This document shows, one piece after another, positions 26,184 through 37,007 of a stretch of 64,000 bases of DNA. Positions within the stretch are counted from its first letter, which is position 1. The number at the start of each line of letters is the position of its first letter. The notes beneath the pieces are model-generated. The model was not told the origin of the DNA, made no database searches, and worked only from the letters and a program-made list of their open reading frames with translations. The position numbers and the translations under genes were made by a program. The stretch comes from Vanilla planifolia (Eukaryota; Streptophyta; Magnoliopsida; Asparagales; Orchidaceae): the NCBI GenBank assembly GCA_023846275.1, contig CM043870.1, forward strand, positions 2,603,527 through 2,667,526, read 5' to 3'.

Positions 26184-26696
26184 TTTAACACCCAACCCAC
26201 AACCCAAGAATGATGAAAGGATTAAAAAAATATTCTAAGTATAGAGATCGAGCGAACAAAGTATGAGAACCACGTGAGTGAATAAATTTCACATCAACTA
26301 AAGGATAGAGGATAATAAGTAATATAAATAAAGTCACAGGCCTTGAAATGATGAAATGATTTTTAAGGCCAACTTAAACATGGATCTCATTAGAACTCCA
26401 TAATAAATTATGCTAAAGTTGAAGAATCTTTGGGATGGATGAATTCATAAGGGACTCCAAAGAGAATAATAAAAACCTAATTACATCACACCTCACCAAA
26501 TAAAAGCAAGATTGTTATAATATGGTATCAAAATTGACATTCTTTAGTCCAATGAGGTCTAAGGATAATCTAAGTTAAAACTCATAGATATGTGACTCTC
26601 ACTAGTTATTTGAGAATGATGGAAGGACTATTATAACATTTTAAACATAGGTTATAAAATAATAAATAAATTTACATCCAAAGGATGGATGTTACA
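26184..26696 (+). mobile_element. TRIM-like element, copy 2 (in array unit 1)
   Basis: Left repeat ~26184-26519. Internal domain 26520-26590 (71 bp) opens with TATGGTATCAAAATTG, a primer-binding-site-like start. The right repeat 26591-26696 is only 106 bp: it keeps the tatttgagaatgatggaa start and the ggatggatgttaca end but lacks the middle. The first base pair of the left repeat is mutated (TT for TG). Confidence 0.7.
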
Positions 26697-28217
26697 TAAA
26701 ACAATAAATAATAAAATATAGATCAGTACAAATTCTTGACATAAATTTTTATGAAATTTAAATAAGAATTGATTATACAATAAAGGGTCAAAATTATGAC
26801 AAAAAAATTATATTTAATTTATATGATTTTTCAGAACAAAAAATTATTAAAAAAATATACATTATCATAAAAAAATATTAAAATATTATACAACTTGTGC
26901 ATCTTACTATAGCAATGTTATAAATTTTGAAGGAATTAGACAGATCTTGGTTGAAAATATTGCCAAACTTATTTAAAAAATAATATTAAATTAATATCTA
27001 TGTGTTTTTTTATAAAAACAATTATTAAAAATATCATAAGTTGTTGAAATATTATAAAATTTGTATAACAAATAGAGGTTATGAATTAGAAAAATTTTAA
27101 AAGATAATCAATGATTTTTTTTTTTTTTGAAGATTGTTTGGATAAAAAAATTAAAGAAATTTAATTATGACTACTTTTTTAAATTAAAACTCAAAACTAA
27201 TAAATTAATTTTCCTAAATACCTAATAGGTTACACAGACCATGACAAATGACAGGCTAAAGAGATTAAATGTTTGAATTGTATAACTAAGGCATATAACT
27301 ATACTCTTTAATTCATTACAAGATTGATCTTGTGATATGTCTAGAATGATAAAACCATAAATCATAAATTACTCAATGAATGTCTATTCCATCGTCTTCA
27401 TAGAAGGGAAACCTATAATTTATGATGTCTCTCTCACCTTTGAAGAAAACCTAAGCCTTAAATGACTAAATTCATGAATCTGTCAAACATGTCATGTTTG
27501 GGTAACATTTAACCCATACAAATAAGAACATGTAAAGTAGATGAATACTTAGAGCACCAAATGTATGGACTACTTATCTTAATAAAATTTCAATTTGATA
27601 TGAATAAGTACAATTATTCTATCATAAATTTTAGAATATTGTATACTAAAAATACTCAATTATTAATATCATTATATGTATTCCTTGAAGAAAAACCAAT
27701 CCAAGATGTTTTTATAATGATAAATAAATTTTGGATAAATATTTATGATTTACTAAATACATATTTTTTTTCATTTCAAGTTTTTGTGATAATTTTTCAT
27801 TATATTTAAAACACTTCCCAAATAAAACTTCGAATAATAGTTATCCATTATTATGACTTTTCCTTCCCATGCTTCACAACACATTACAATCTAAAGAAAG
27901 GGAAGCAATCTCTAACTCTTTCCTTGATTACATCAAGTTGGTGTATTTTCTTTGAGCTTTTCTTTACTTTATTAATTTATAAAAAAAATCATTGGGCATG
28001 TCCAATGCTAACCAATCAATTAATTGATTTTTGACAACTAATCATAATGTATGTAATAAGAAATTAAAAAAAAAAACAAAAATAGAATGATTTTTAATGA
28101 TATTGAGTTTTAGAAGTTGAATGATGAAGCTTGTTATACCATATGCTCAAAAGTTTTATACATGCTAAAGTTAGCAAAAAAAAAATTGACTAAATTATTT
28201 ATCGTTGATAATTGGCC

Positions 28218-28226
28218 AACTAGTAC
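28218..28226. repeat. Left 9-bp target-site duplication
   Basis: AACTAGTAC, identical to 31003-31011. The paralogous empty sites read aactattac (unit 2) and atctactac (unit 3). Confidence 0.8.
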
Positions 28227-29205
28227 TGTTACACCCCATTTTTCCTAGGCTGATTTTTGGCATACAATTTTTTTTTTTTTTATATAGACAGCTCAGATCG
28301 TCCCATACCAACCTGAGTAGCCTACGAAAACATAGGATATAACACATCATTACACACCTACTTCCCTTAACAATGTGGATCCCATCTCCCGGGTACACCG
28401 TCAAATCAGGTTCATGACTCCTGAATTAACAGATGGACTCGCGCAATGTTACTCCTACTAGACCCAATACTCCTAACCCCTACGGGTAGGAGAACCGGTC
28501 TATTAGAAGTCTGAACCCCCATGGTTAAGTTCCATAGTCATGTAATGACCTCACCATCAAACAAAAAGATATATAACATCCTCAGATAAAATATGACACT
28601 CCACACACCATACTCCAAGACAATAAGATAGGGTAGTAAATGGAAACTACATTACAAGAATAAGACCAAGTCCAACAAGTGTAATATTATCCAACCAGAA
28701 ACATAAGTCAGAATTTCCCTCACATATTACATGACATATGAGAATAATAACCTCATTAAATACATCCAACAGCAACAATCAACTAACCAGAATATCTCAG
28801 ACAATCACAATCAGATATCCTCCACAAGCCTGCTGACCACGATCCCACCTAATGAGGTAGCGTCAAGTCTGCCGAGCCACTGAAATATACAATACAGGAA
28901 TGAGCTACGCCCAGTAGGAAAGACAGCTAGTAAAACTCACATGCAAGAGAAGGATAATAGCAAAAATATAGGAATACAGCATAACAATGTATGGTGGATA
29001 GGCACTCTCAGTCCCAGACTCCGACCAACCACAGTCACCCCTAGTCACACCAGAGTAGCTCTCCTCTGGGCTTCCAGGTAGCGTGCCAGTGGGAACGCCC
29101 ATCTCGAAACACGCATGGCGCCTAAGCACCCGACACCGCAGCGTCTCTCGTCAATCAATCTCCTGGAGACTATAGACAGATCCAGTCACAAAATCTCTAG
29201 CCAAC

Positions 29206-29310
29206 GTGAGACACCCCTGCCACCCTAAGGCGCGCAGGCCTACACACTTGGCTAGCCACTGCGAGACACCCCTGCCACCCTCAGGCGCGCAGGCCTACAC
29301 ACATGGACCA
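29206..29310. repeat. Two-unit 55-bp tandem repeat in the LTR-like insertion
   Basis: A unit with gagacacccctgccaccct and ggcgcgcaggcctacacac occurs twice, starting at 29206 and 29261, with few differences. Confidence 0.85.
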
Positions 29311-29754
29311 GGAGAGATCGACTCAGCCACCGTCCCAAAGAGTCCTCTACCAACAACTTTCATAGAAGCTCACGCCCCTACAGTCATTGCCAATCTCTAA
29401 CTCCAAGATCCGGCAACATGTATCCAGGTACAACAAGGCGCATACCAGTCACATGTATACTGTGGAAGCTAAGTCTGAACCGCACAGTTACCTACCACAA
29501 CTACCCTAAAACATCATATAGGGTCTATAGTAGTCCGGTCCAGTATGCCAATCCATAAAATATGCCAACACTGAATAAACTGACTCAATCCATGCCGTTG
29601 CCATCAAGGCAACACAACTGTCAATTACTGACTGTTCTGGTAGCATCCATGTACCATACTTCTGTCTGACTGTTTCCAGCTGTACTGTCATCACTGATAA
29701 CATTTTTCCCAACTTCAGGAAATTTTTAAATTCTGTCATCAATTTCCGTCTTTA

Positions 29755-29975
29755 TCCATTTTTTCGAAATTCGGAATAGTTTCCGAGTTTAATTCTTCAT
29801 ATATCTTATTTCCAAAATTCGAATTAATTTCCGAATTAAATATTCTGCATTTTCTTTTTCCCAAAAATTCGGGATAAATTTCCGAATTTAATTCCTCCCG
29901 TCTTTCCTCTTCCGCGCCGCATTAAAATTAAATAAATTATTTCCGAAAATTCGGAATTAATTTCCGAATTATAAA
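29755..29975. repeat. Repeated TTCCGAATT/AATTCGGAA palindromic motifs
   Basis: Four spaced copies of an imperfect palindrome (forms of aattcggaat and atttccgaatt) recur at about 60-90 bp intervals in the LTR-like insertion. Confidence 0.7.
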
Positions 29976-30564
29976 TCCTTCCGCTTCTCTCTCATCCGCA
30001 CCAATTTAAGTTAATAATTGTTAATTAATTAATTTACGATTAATTATTAACTAATTAACTAAATCCTAATCCATCTCCTTCCTCCGCCCGGCGCCCGCGA
30101 AACCCTAGCCGCCACCATCGCCGACCAATACGATCCTTCCGTCGATTTCCGGCGACTGCGAACAAGGAGAACAATTTCCTAACATGCTCCTAAGCATTAA
30201 TAAATTTTTTTCGGCGAAATGGGAATTTTTCCAGGAATTTCGAAATTTGCAAAAGACACAAATTAGCATTCAATTAAATCCGATTTTCATCCACATGCTT
30301 GTTTTCATTAAGCAAAGTATTTCATGCTTTTAATTTTCTACTAAATCACTAATTTAAACTGAATTTCCTACCTCAACGACGTCGGCGACGGTGAACTTCG
30401 TCCGCAGCTCCTCGCCGAACGAATCCGGTACGAATTGACTCTCCTCGTTCCCGTGAATCTCCAGGCACAAAAAGCCCCTTGCCAGGCCGCCGGAATCACG
30501 CGCCGTACGCCGGAAAAACTCTCTCTATCGGTCGGCCGAACGAACCCTAATCGTTTCGCGAGGG

Positions 30565-30571
30565 TTTTATA
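30565..30571 (-). promoter_or_regulatory. TATA box inside the LTR-like insertion
   Basis: TATAAAA on the minus strand, followed by CCCTCGCGAAACG. It sits in the only GC-rich part of the insertion, as expected for an LTR core promoter. It points toward VPS41. Confidence 0.5.
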
Positions 30572-31002
30572 TTTCTGGCCGACACGGTGAAACCCATTAC
30601 GCGTCGTTGACACGCTTTCGACACGGTAAGCACCCGATCAGCCGGTTCAATCCCAACCGTCGATCACGACCGTCCGATCCGCTTATCAGAACGCACGCGC
30701 AAACTCACTCGGCGAACCGTCTCCGCCTCCGCTGAACCGTTCCGGTCCGGTTCACGCGCGGTAAAAACCAATTTCCGGTTTAATTTAAATGGATTTTCGA
30801 ATTTCTAAAAATCCAATAAATCTAATTAAACAGGGAAAATTTCTTAAAATTCACCTCGGTGCTCCGAAAAATCCCTAGAAATTTCAGAAATTCCATTAGC
30901 CTCTGATTGAGCTCCTGGCTCATCCTACTGTCGATCTGAAATCATCCAAGCCAAAAATTAATTCATTAAAGATTAACATAAAACTTTTTACTGGGTATAA
31001 CA

Positions 31003-31011
31003 AACTAGTAC
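31003..31011. repeat. Right 9-bp target-site duplication
   Basis: AACTAGTAC directly after the element end ...TATAACA. The unit 1 sequence then resumes with taaccataaatagattg, as in units 2 and 3. Confidence 0.8.
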
Positions 31012-31324
31012 TAACCATAAATAGATTGAACAATTCGATCACATAGTTGAATTTATTGAAGACTAATTTAGAATAACTTGGGTTTTTTTATAGCTATATA
31101 ATTAATAAATGAGGTTGTCTCATAAGGATTAATAGCAAAAGCTGATCACTTAGATCAAATAAAAAAACAAATTGATGACTTATTACAAGAAATGTTCCTA
31201 AAGTATATATAAACATATTTATGTTATAAAATTGTAATTAAAGAATGTTATAATATTAGATTTAAATCGATCATTTTTCACCTATTTTTTGTAGATCTCT
31301 TTTGATTGAGATTAGTATTTATTA

Positions 31325-34300
31325 AACTTTGAAAATAATAATCACATATTTTGATAATCGATTGGATTCAAGTCTATAACGAGAGAGAAGAATTTATTAT
31401 CATCTTAAGAAGTATATGTGTTTATAAGTTTGAAATTTAAATAAGTGTTGTTAAATTTTGGTAATTTATAGATTTAGCATCAATTGTTGAGCTTTGAGTT
31501 AAAAAATGGGAAAATAAAATGTAACATCGAACTCGTTACCCAAGAATGATGGAAGGATTAGAAAAATATTTGAAGTATAGAGATCAAGTGAACATTCAAA
31601 ATATGAGAACAATGAAAATAAATAAATTCTATATCAACTACAAAAGAGAGGATACTAAAGAAATATAGTAAAATCATAAGTTCTGAAATGATAAAACGAC
31701 TTTTAAGGCCAACTTAAGTATGGATCTCATTAGGACTCCATAAGAAACTATGCTAAAGTTGAAGAATCTTTTGGGATGGATGAATAAGTCATAAGGTACC
31801 CCAAAGAGAATAACGAAAACCTAATTATTTCATACCTCACAAAATAAAAGCTAAGGTGTTATAATATGATATCAAAATTGACATTCGCTAATCCAATGAG
31901 GTATCAGTAAGATCTAAGTGGAAGCTAATGGACATGGGACCCTGACTAATTATCTAAGAATGATGGAAAGACTATTATAACATTTTAAATATGAGTTCTA
32001 AGAGAATAAATAAATTTACATCCAAATGTGGGATGTTACATAAAACATTACATAATAAAATATAAATAAGTACAAATTATTCACAAAACATTTTATGAAA
32101 TTTAAATAAAAATTGATTATAAAATGAAGGGTTAAAATTATGACAAAAATATTAAATTTAATTTATATAATTTTTTAAAACAAAAAATTATTAAAAAATA
32201 TACATTATCATAAAAAAATTGTAAAATTTTTATACAACTTGTGCATATTATTATAACAATGTTATAAACTTTGAAGGAATTAAACAGATCTTGCTAAAAA
32301 AATTGCCAAACTTATAAAAAAATAAATATTAAATTAATATTTATGTGTTTTTTTTTATAAAAACAATTATTAAAAATATCATAGGATGTTGAAATATTAT
32401 AAAACTTGTATAACAAATAGAGCTTATGAATTAGAAAATTTTTAAAAGATAATCAATGATTTTTTTGTTAGGATAAAAAAAATTAAAGAAATTTAATTAT
32501 GACTAATTTTTTAAATTAAAACTCAAAACTAATAAATTAATTTTCCTAAATATCTAATAGGTTACACAGACCATGACAAATGACAGGCTAAGGAGATTAA
32601 ATGTTTGAATTTGATAACTAAGACATATAACTATATTCTTTAATTCATTATAAGATTGATCTTGTGATATGTCTAGAATGATAAAATCATAAATCACAAA
32701 TTACTCAATTAACGTTTATTCCATCGTATTCATAGAAGGGAAACCTAGAATCTATGATGCCTCTCCCATCTTTTAAGAAAACCTAAGCCTTAAAAGGCTA
32801 AATTCATGGATGTGTCAAACGTGCCATATTTGGATAACATTTAACCAATACAGATAAGAACACGAAAAGTAGATGAATACTTAGAGCACCAAATTTATGG
32901 ACTACTATCTTAATAGAACTTCAATTTGATATGAATAAGTGTACTACAAATACTCAATTATTAATATCATAAATGTTAGAATATTGTATACTTCAAATAC
33001 TAAATTACTTTATCATAAATGATAGAATATTGTATACTAAAAATAGTTAATTATTAATATCATTATATATATTCCTTGAAGAAAAACCAATCCAAGATGT
33101 TTTTATAATGATAAACAACTTTTGGATAAATATTTTTTATTTACTAAATACATATTTTTTTTTTCATTTGAAGTTTTTTTGATAATTCTTCATTCTATTT
33201 AAAGCACTTCCTAAATAAAACTTCAAATAAAAACTATCCATTATTATGGCTTTTCCTTCCCAAGCTTCACAACACATTACAATCTAAAGAAAGGGGAGTA
33301 ATCTTTAACTCTTTCTTTGATTCCATCAAGTTGGTTTATTTTCTTTGATCTTTTCTTTACTTTATTAATTTATAAAGAAATTCATTGGGCATGTCCAATG
33401 CTAACCAATCAATTAATTGATTTTTGACAACTAATCATAATGTACGTAATAAGAAATAAAAAAAATAAACTAAAATAATTGAGAACAATTTTTAGTGATC
33501 TTGAGTTTTAGAAGTTGAATGATGAAGCTTGTTGTACCATATGCTCAAAAGTTTTATGTATGCTAAAGTTAGCAAAAAAAATTGACTAAATTATTTATTG
33601 TCGATAATTTGCCAACTATTACTAACCATATATAGATTGAACAATTCGATCACATAGTTGAATTTATTGGAGACTAATTTAGAATAACTTGGGTTTTTTG
33701 TAGCTATATAATCAATAAATGAGTTTGTCTCATAAGGATTAACAGCAAAAGCCGATCACTTAGATCAACTAAAAAAACAAATTGATGACTTGTTACAAGA
33801 AATGTTCCTAAAATATATATAAACATATTTATGTTGTAAAATTGTAATTAAAGAATGTTATAATATTAGATTTGAATTGATCATTTTTCACCTACTTTTT
33901 TGTAGATCTCTTTTGATTGAGATTAGTATTTAGTGTGTCTCAGATTAATACATACTTACCAAGAAGCTTTTATGCAATTATAATCATGCACACTAATCTA
34001 CATGCTTGAGTTTGTTATTTGTTTGATATATTCCCTAAGTTATAAGGTCAAAATTTATATGTTTCAACATGACAAGTTATGTCTTTTAGAGTTCATTGCA
34101 TCCAATAAAGACAACACCTATTATCAATTACATTTTAAAATTAAGTGTAACATCTCATTAAAGATTCAATGGCCAAGATACACTTCACTAAGAGAGGATG
34201 GCTGACTTTTGGTGAAATAATATGATATTCCTTTATTACAAGACCAATCAATTTGAATTATTAGAAATTGATATTGATTATACATTAATGTAAAAATTAA
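31325..34300. repeat. Direct-repeat array unit 2
   Basis: The uninterrupted counterpart of unit 1 (31325-33935), followed by an extra ~365 bp (33936-34300). That extra block is repeated again in unit 3 at 35336-35710, with matching phrases at its start (agtgtgtct), middle (tgacaagtta) and end (agaccaatcaatttgaatt). It contains the empty site for the unit 1 insertion (near 33614-33622). A local ~60-bp triplication of a gaatattgtatact phrase lies around 32,940-33,060. Confidence 0.85.
31520..32040 (+). mobile_element. TRIM-like element, copy 3 (in array unit 2)
   Basis: Left repeat 31520-31864 starts TGTAACATCG. The internal domain 31865-31934 (70 bp) starts with ATATGATATCAAAATTG. The right repeat 31935-32040 (106 bp) ends gggatgttaca. 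The same central deletion in the right repeat as copy 2 shows that the element and its deletion were present before the array duplicated. Confidence 0.7.
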
Positions 34301-34436
34301 AAGAGATTAAATGATCTTAACCTCCAACATTTATGATTATTAATATTGTTAATCATGGTCAGCACTATATGCTCACCAAAGGAACCATATAAAAAAAGTT
34401 TATGATAAATAAAATTTTAAATTATTTTCAAGTTTT

Positions 34437-35710
34437 AAATTTTTTAGAATATTGTATGATAAAAATACTCAATAATTAATATCATTATATGTATTCTTTG
34501 AAGAAAAAGCAATCCACTATGCTTTTATAATGACAAATAAATATTTGGAAAAGTATTTTGAAGTTACTAAATAATTTTTTTCATTTGAAGTATTTGGATA
34601 ATTCTTTATTCTTTTTAAAGTACTTCCCAAATAATATTTTCAACAATCCATGATTATGACTTTCCTCCCCAAGCTACACAACATACTACAATCCAAAGAA
34701 GGGGGAATAATTTCTAACACTTTCCTTGATTCCATCAAGTTGGTGTCTTTTTCTTGAATTTTTCTTTACTTTCTTAATTTATAAAAACTCATGTGTCTAT
34801 CCAATGCTAACCAACCAATTAATTGATATTTGACAACTAATAATAGTGTATGTGATAAGAAATAAAAGAAATAAAATAATTGAAAATAATTTTTAATGAA
34901 CTTGAGTTGTAAAAGTTGAATGATAAAACTTGTTATAACATCGTGCTCAAAAGTTATCTACATAGTTAGGTTAGCAAAAAAAATGTGGCTAAATTATTTC
35001 TCATGGATAATTTGCAATCTACTACTAACCATATATAGATTAAACCATTTAATCACATAGTCAAATGTATTGAAGTCTAATTTGGAAGAATCTAAGTTTT
35101 GTTGTCATGATATGATCAACCAATTAGATTATCCATTAAGTATAGCATTAATCTAATCAATTAGATCAACTCAACAATCAATTGATAACTCATTAGAACA
35201 ACAAATGATCTTGAAGTATACATAAGCATATTTATGTCATAAAATTATAATAATAAAATTCTATCATAATATATTTAAATTGATCATTTTTTACCTATTA
35301 TTGTGATTTCTTTTGATTGAGATTAGTGTATAGTGTGTCTTATATTAGTATATGCTTACTAGGTAGCCTTTATATAGTTATAATCATACACATTGATCTA
35401 CATGCATGATGTTGTTCTTTTGTTTGATATATTTCCTTGATGTTATAAGGCCAAAAAATTTGTATATGAGCATGGACATGACAAGTTAGGTTTTTTGGAG
35501 TTCATCACATCAAAAAAGCACGACACCTATTGTTAATTAGTTTTCAAAATTAAGAGAAATTCCTTATCAAAGGTTTGATAACTAAAATACAACTTAATAA
35601 GAAAGAATTGGTGAATTTTGGAGAAATAACATGAACAAGACCAAATTCCATTATTATAAGACCAATCAATTTGAATTATTAATAGTTAATATTGATTATA
35701 CATTAAAAAC
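34437..35710. repeat. Direct-repeat array unit 3 (5'-truncated)
   Basis: Aligns with 33016-34290 of unit 2 from the tagaatattgtat phrase to agaccaatcaatttgaatt, including ctactactaaccatatatag at about 35,020. It is more diverged than units 1 and 2 are from each other, so it is probably the oldest split. Confidence 0.8.
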
Positions 35711-36836
35711 ATTATAAACCTTAGTTTGTTCATGATTGAAGTGGCATGATAAGGATTTTGAGATTCTTGGTTTTAGTAAAACTCAAGTATAAGTTCAGAA
35801 TTTAGCTCACACAAAGATATAATTTGATTTAAAAATTTGATTCAAACCAATGTTTGATTTTCAATATACTCACAGTATATCAGATACCTCAAAGGTTTGC
35901 AAAATATTACAAATTTGCTATTAAAAATCCTCTCTCGTGAAAATAGTCAGATCCTTCAAAACAATATCCAAAAGTTTCATAATGCCAAAATTATTCATTT
36001 ATTATTATACTACACCCAAAAAAGGACAAATGAAATAAATAAACCAATCCTTATTACAAGCGTGATCCTTCACCTAAAAAATACTAACAAATAAATATTT
36101 GCCCTTTTTATATACACATTGAAACTGATACTTAACCCCTGACAAAAGAGTACCCTAAACTAACTCCAATGCATTGTCGACAAGTTCTCCTATTATTGTT
36201 CCAAAAACAAGTAGCACCTATTGCCCACAATTCAAGATGTGACCAGAAAGGTTAATTAATAATTCATTTCTCTCGTTAAAGACGATATACCCATACATCG
36301 TGATTGTCATCCATGGCCATCGAGTCAACCATGAAATCACATGAATTTCACAATGATCTCATCCCTTAAAATAAATTTTCTATCAAGATTTGGGAATCAA
36401 AAGTACAACATCATTTCATTGATATTATAAAACAATATTTAAAAAATTACATTTTCATTAATCAATAACTTAAAAAGACATTATTTGATATATGTTTTTA
36501 TTTAGAAAGATTTTCTATGATAAATTCCACCATCATTTTTCTTATTCTTCATCCGAATTAATCACAAATATCAAACATAGACTAAATTATTTTATTCTCT
36601 ACCAAATGATATCATATGTAAAAAAAAATGAAGCTCTCCCACATGTCTTAATCGCAAAACGCCAACGCTATCGAAACAAAGACGTGGTTGGCCACAAAAC
36701 TAAAGATGCCAGTGGCGTACGAATATCAACCCAAATCATGGTCGGCCGCATCATATTTCTCAATAAACGAAAAAAAAAATCCAATTTTAAATAAAATAAA
36801 TTATTAATAATAATAAATTACTTATTTTTAATTATT
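35711..36836. other. Intergenic DNA between the repeat array and the NPH3 gene
   Basis: AT-rich. Frames at 35897-36094 and 36492-36794 show no family features and look like chance. Nothing else recognised. Confidence 0.5.
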
Positions 36837-36837
36837 A

Positions 36838-36944
36838 TTATATTTAAAATACCTGAGAATTTTTGGCTCTCTTTTTCTTGCTATCTCTCTTTCTCTCTCC
36901 TCGCTTTTTCTTGCTGTCATCCTTGCCGAAGTTGTCATCGAGGA
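36838..36944 (+). promoter_or_regulatory. Proposed core promoter and 5' UTR of the NPH3 gene
   Basis: A TATTTAAAATA stretch (~36,840-36,850) is followed by a pyrimidine-rich CT patch (~36,868-36,905), a common plant core promoter and leader feature. The ATG at 36945 follows. The transcription start is not proven. Confidence 0.35.
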
Positions 36945-37007
36945 ATGAAGGAGCTCTGCGATCTCAAGATTCACCTGAATGGGCATCACGTCTTCTTCGT
37001 CAGTCAG
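36945..37007 (+). CDS. NPH3 gene coding exon 1
   Basis: 63 bp, 21 residues ([20 protein letters not shown], then Q). Donor gtcag|gtaaaa. Too short to stand out as an open frame, but it supplies the first strand of the BTB fold. Confidence 0.9.

Larger units (their letters stand above)
28227..31002 (-). mobile_element. 2,776-bp solo-LTR-like insertion with 9-bp target duplication
   Basis: Starts TGTTACACCCC and ends GGGTATAACA, so it has TG...CA ends and a short imperfect terminal inverted repeat. It is flanked on both sides by AACTAGTAC (28218-28226 and 31003-31011). Array units 2 and 3 give the empty site. Read on the minus strand it looks like one long LTR of a Ty3/gypsy chromovirus (Del/Tekay type): a TATAAAA box at 30565-30571 in the CG-rich promoter part, then untranslated sequence, ending GGGGTGTAACA. 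No gag or pol is present. A 9-bp duplication is unusual for an LTR element (usually 5 bp) and typical of Mutator-like DNA elements, so the class is open. Confidence 0.7.
25975..31320. repeat. Direct-repeat array unit 1 (split by the insertion at 28227-31002)
   Basis: After removing the inserted element, 25975-28226 plus 31003-31320 (about 2.57 kb) aligns along its length with 31325-33935. Shared blocks include the ttttgataatcga opening, tgttgagctttgagttaaaaaatg, the TRIM-like element, ggttacacagaccatgac, acaacacattacaatc and cattgggcatgtccaatg. The units differ by many small changes. No coding sequence is recognised; the short frame at 27561-27809 is AT-rich and is not kept open in the other units. 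Confidence 0.85.

Noticed and set aside
27561..27809. 82-codon frame in repeat unit 1
   Set aside because: Very AT-rich, and the equivalent positions in units 2 and 3 are not kept open, so it is not under selection.
29206..29400. Plus-strand frame inside the LTR-like insertion
   Set aside because: Made by a 55-bp tandem repeat whose length happens to leave a frame open for two units; no domain.
28227..31002. Calling the insertion a certain Mutator-like transposon from the 9-bp duplication
   Set aside because: The TG...CA ends, TATA box and lack of long terminal inverted repeats fit an LTR better; left open rather than asserted.
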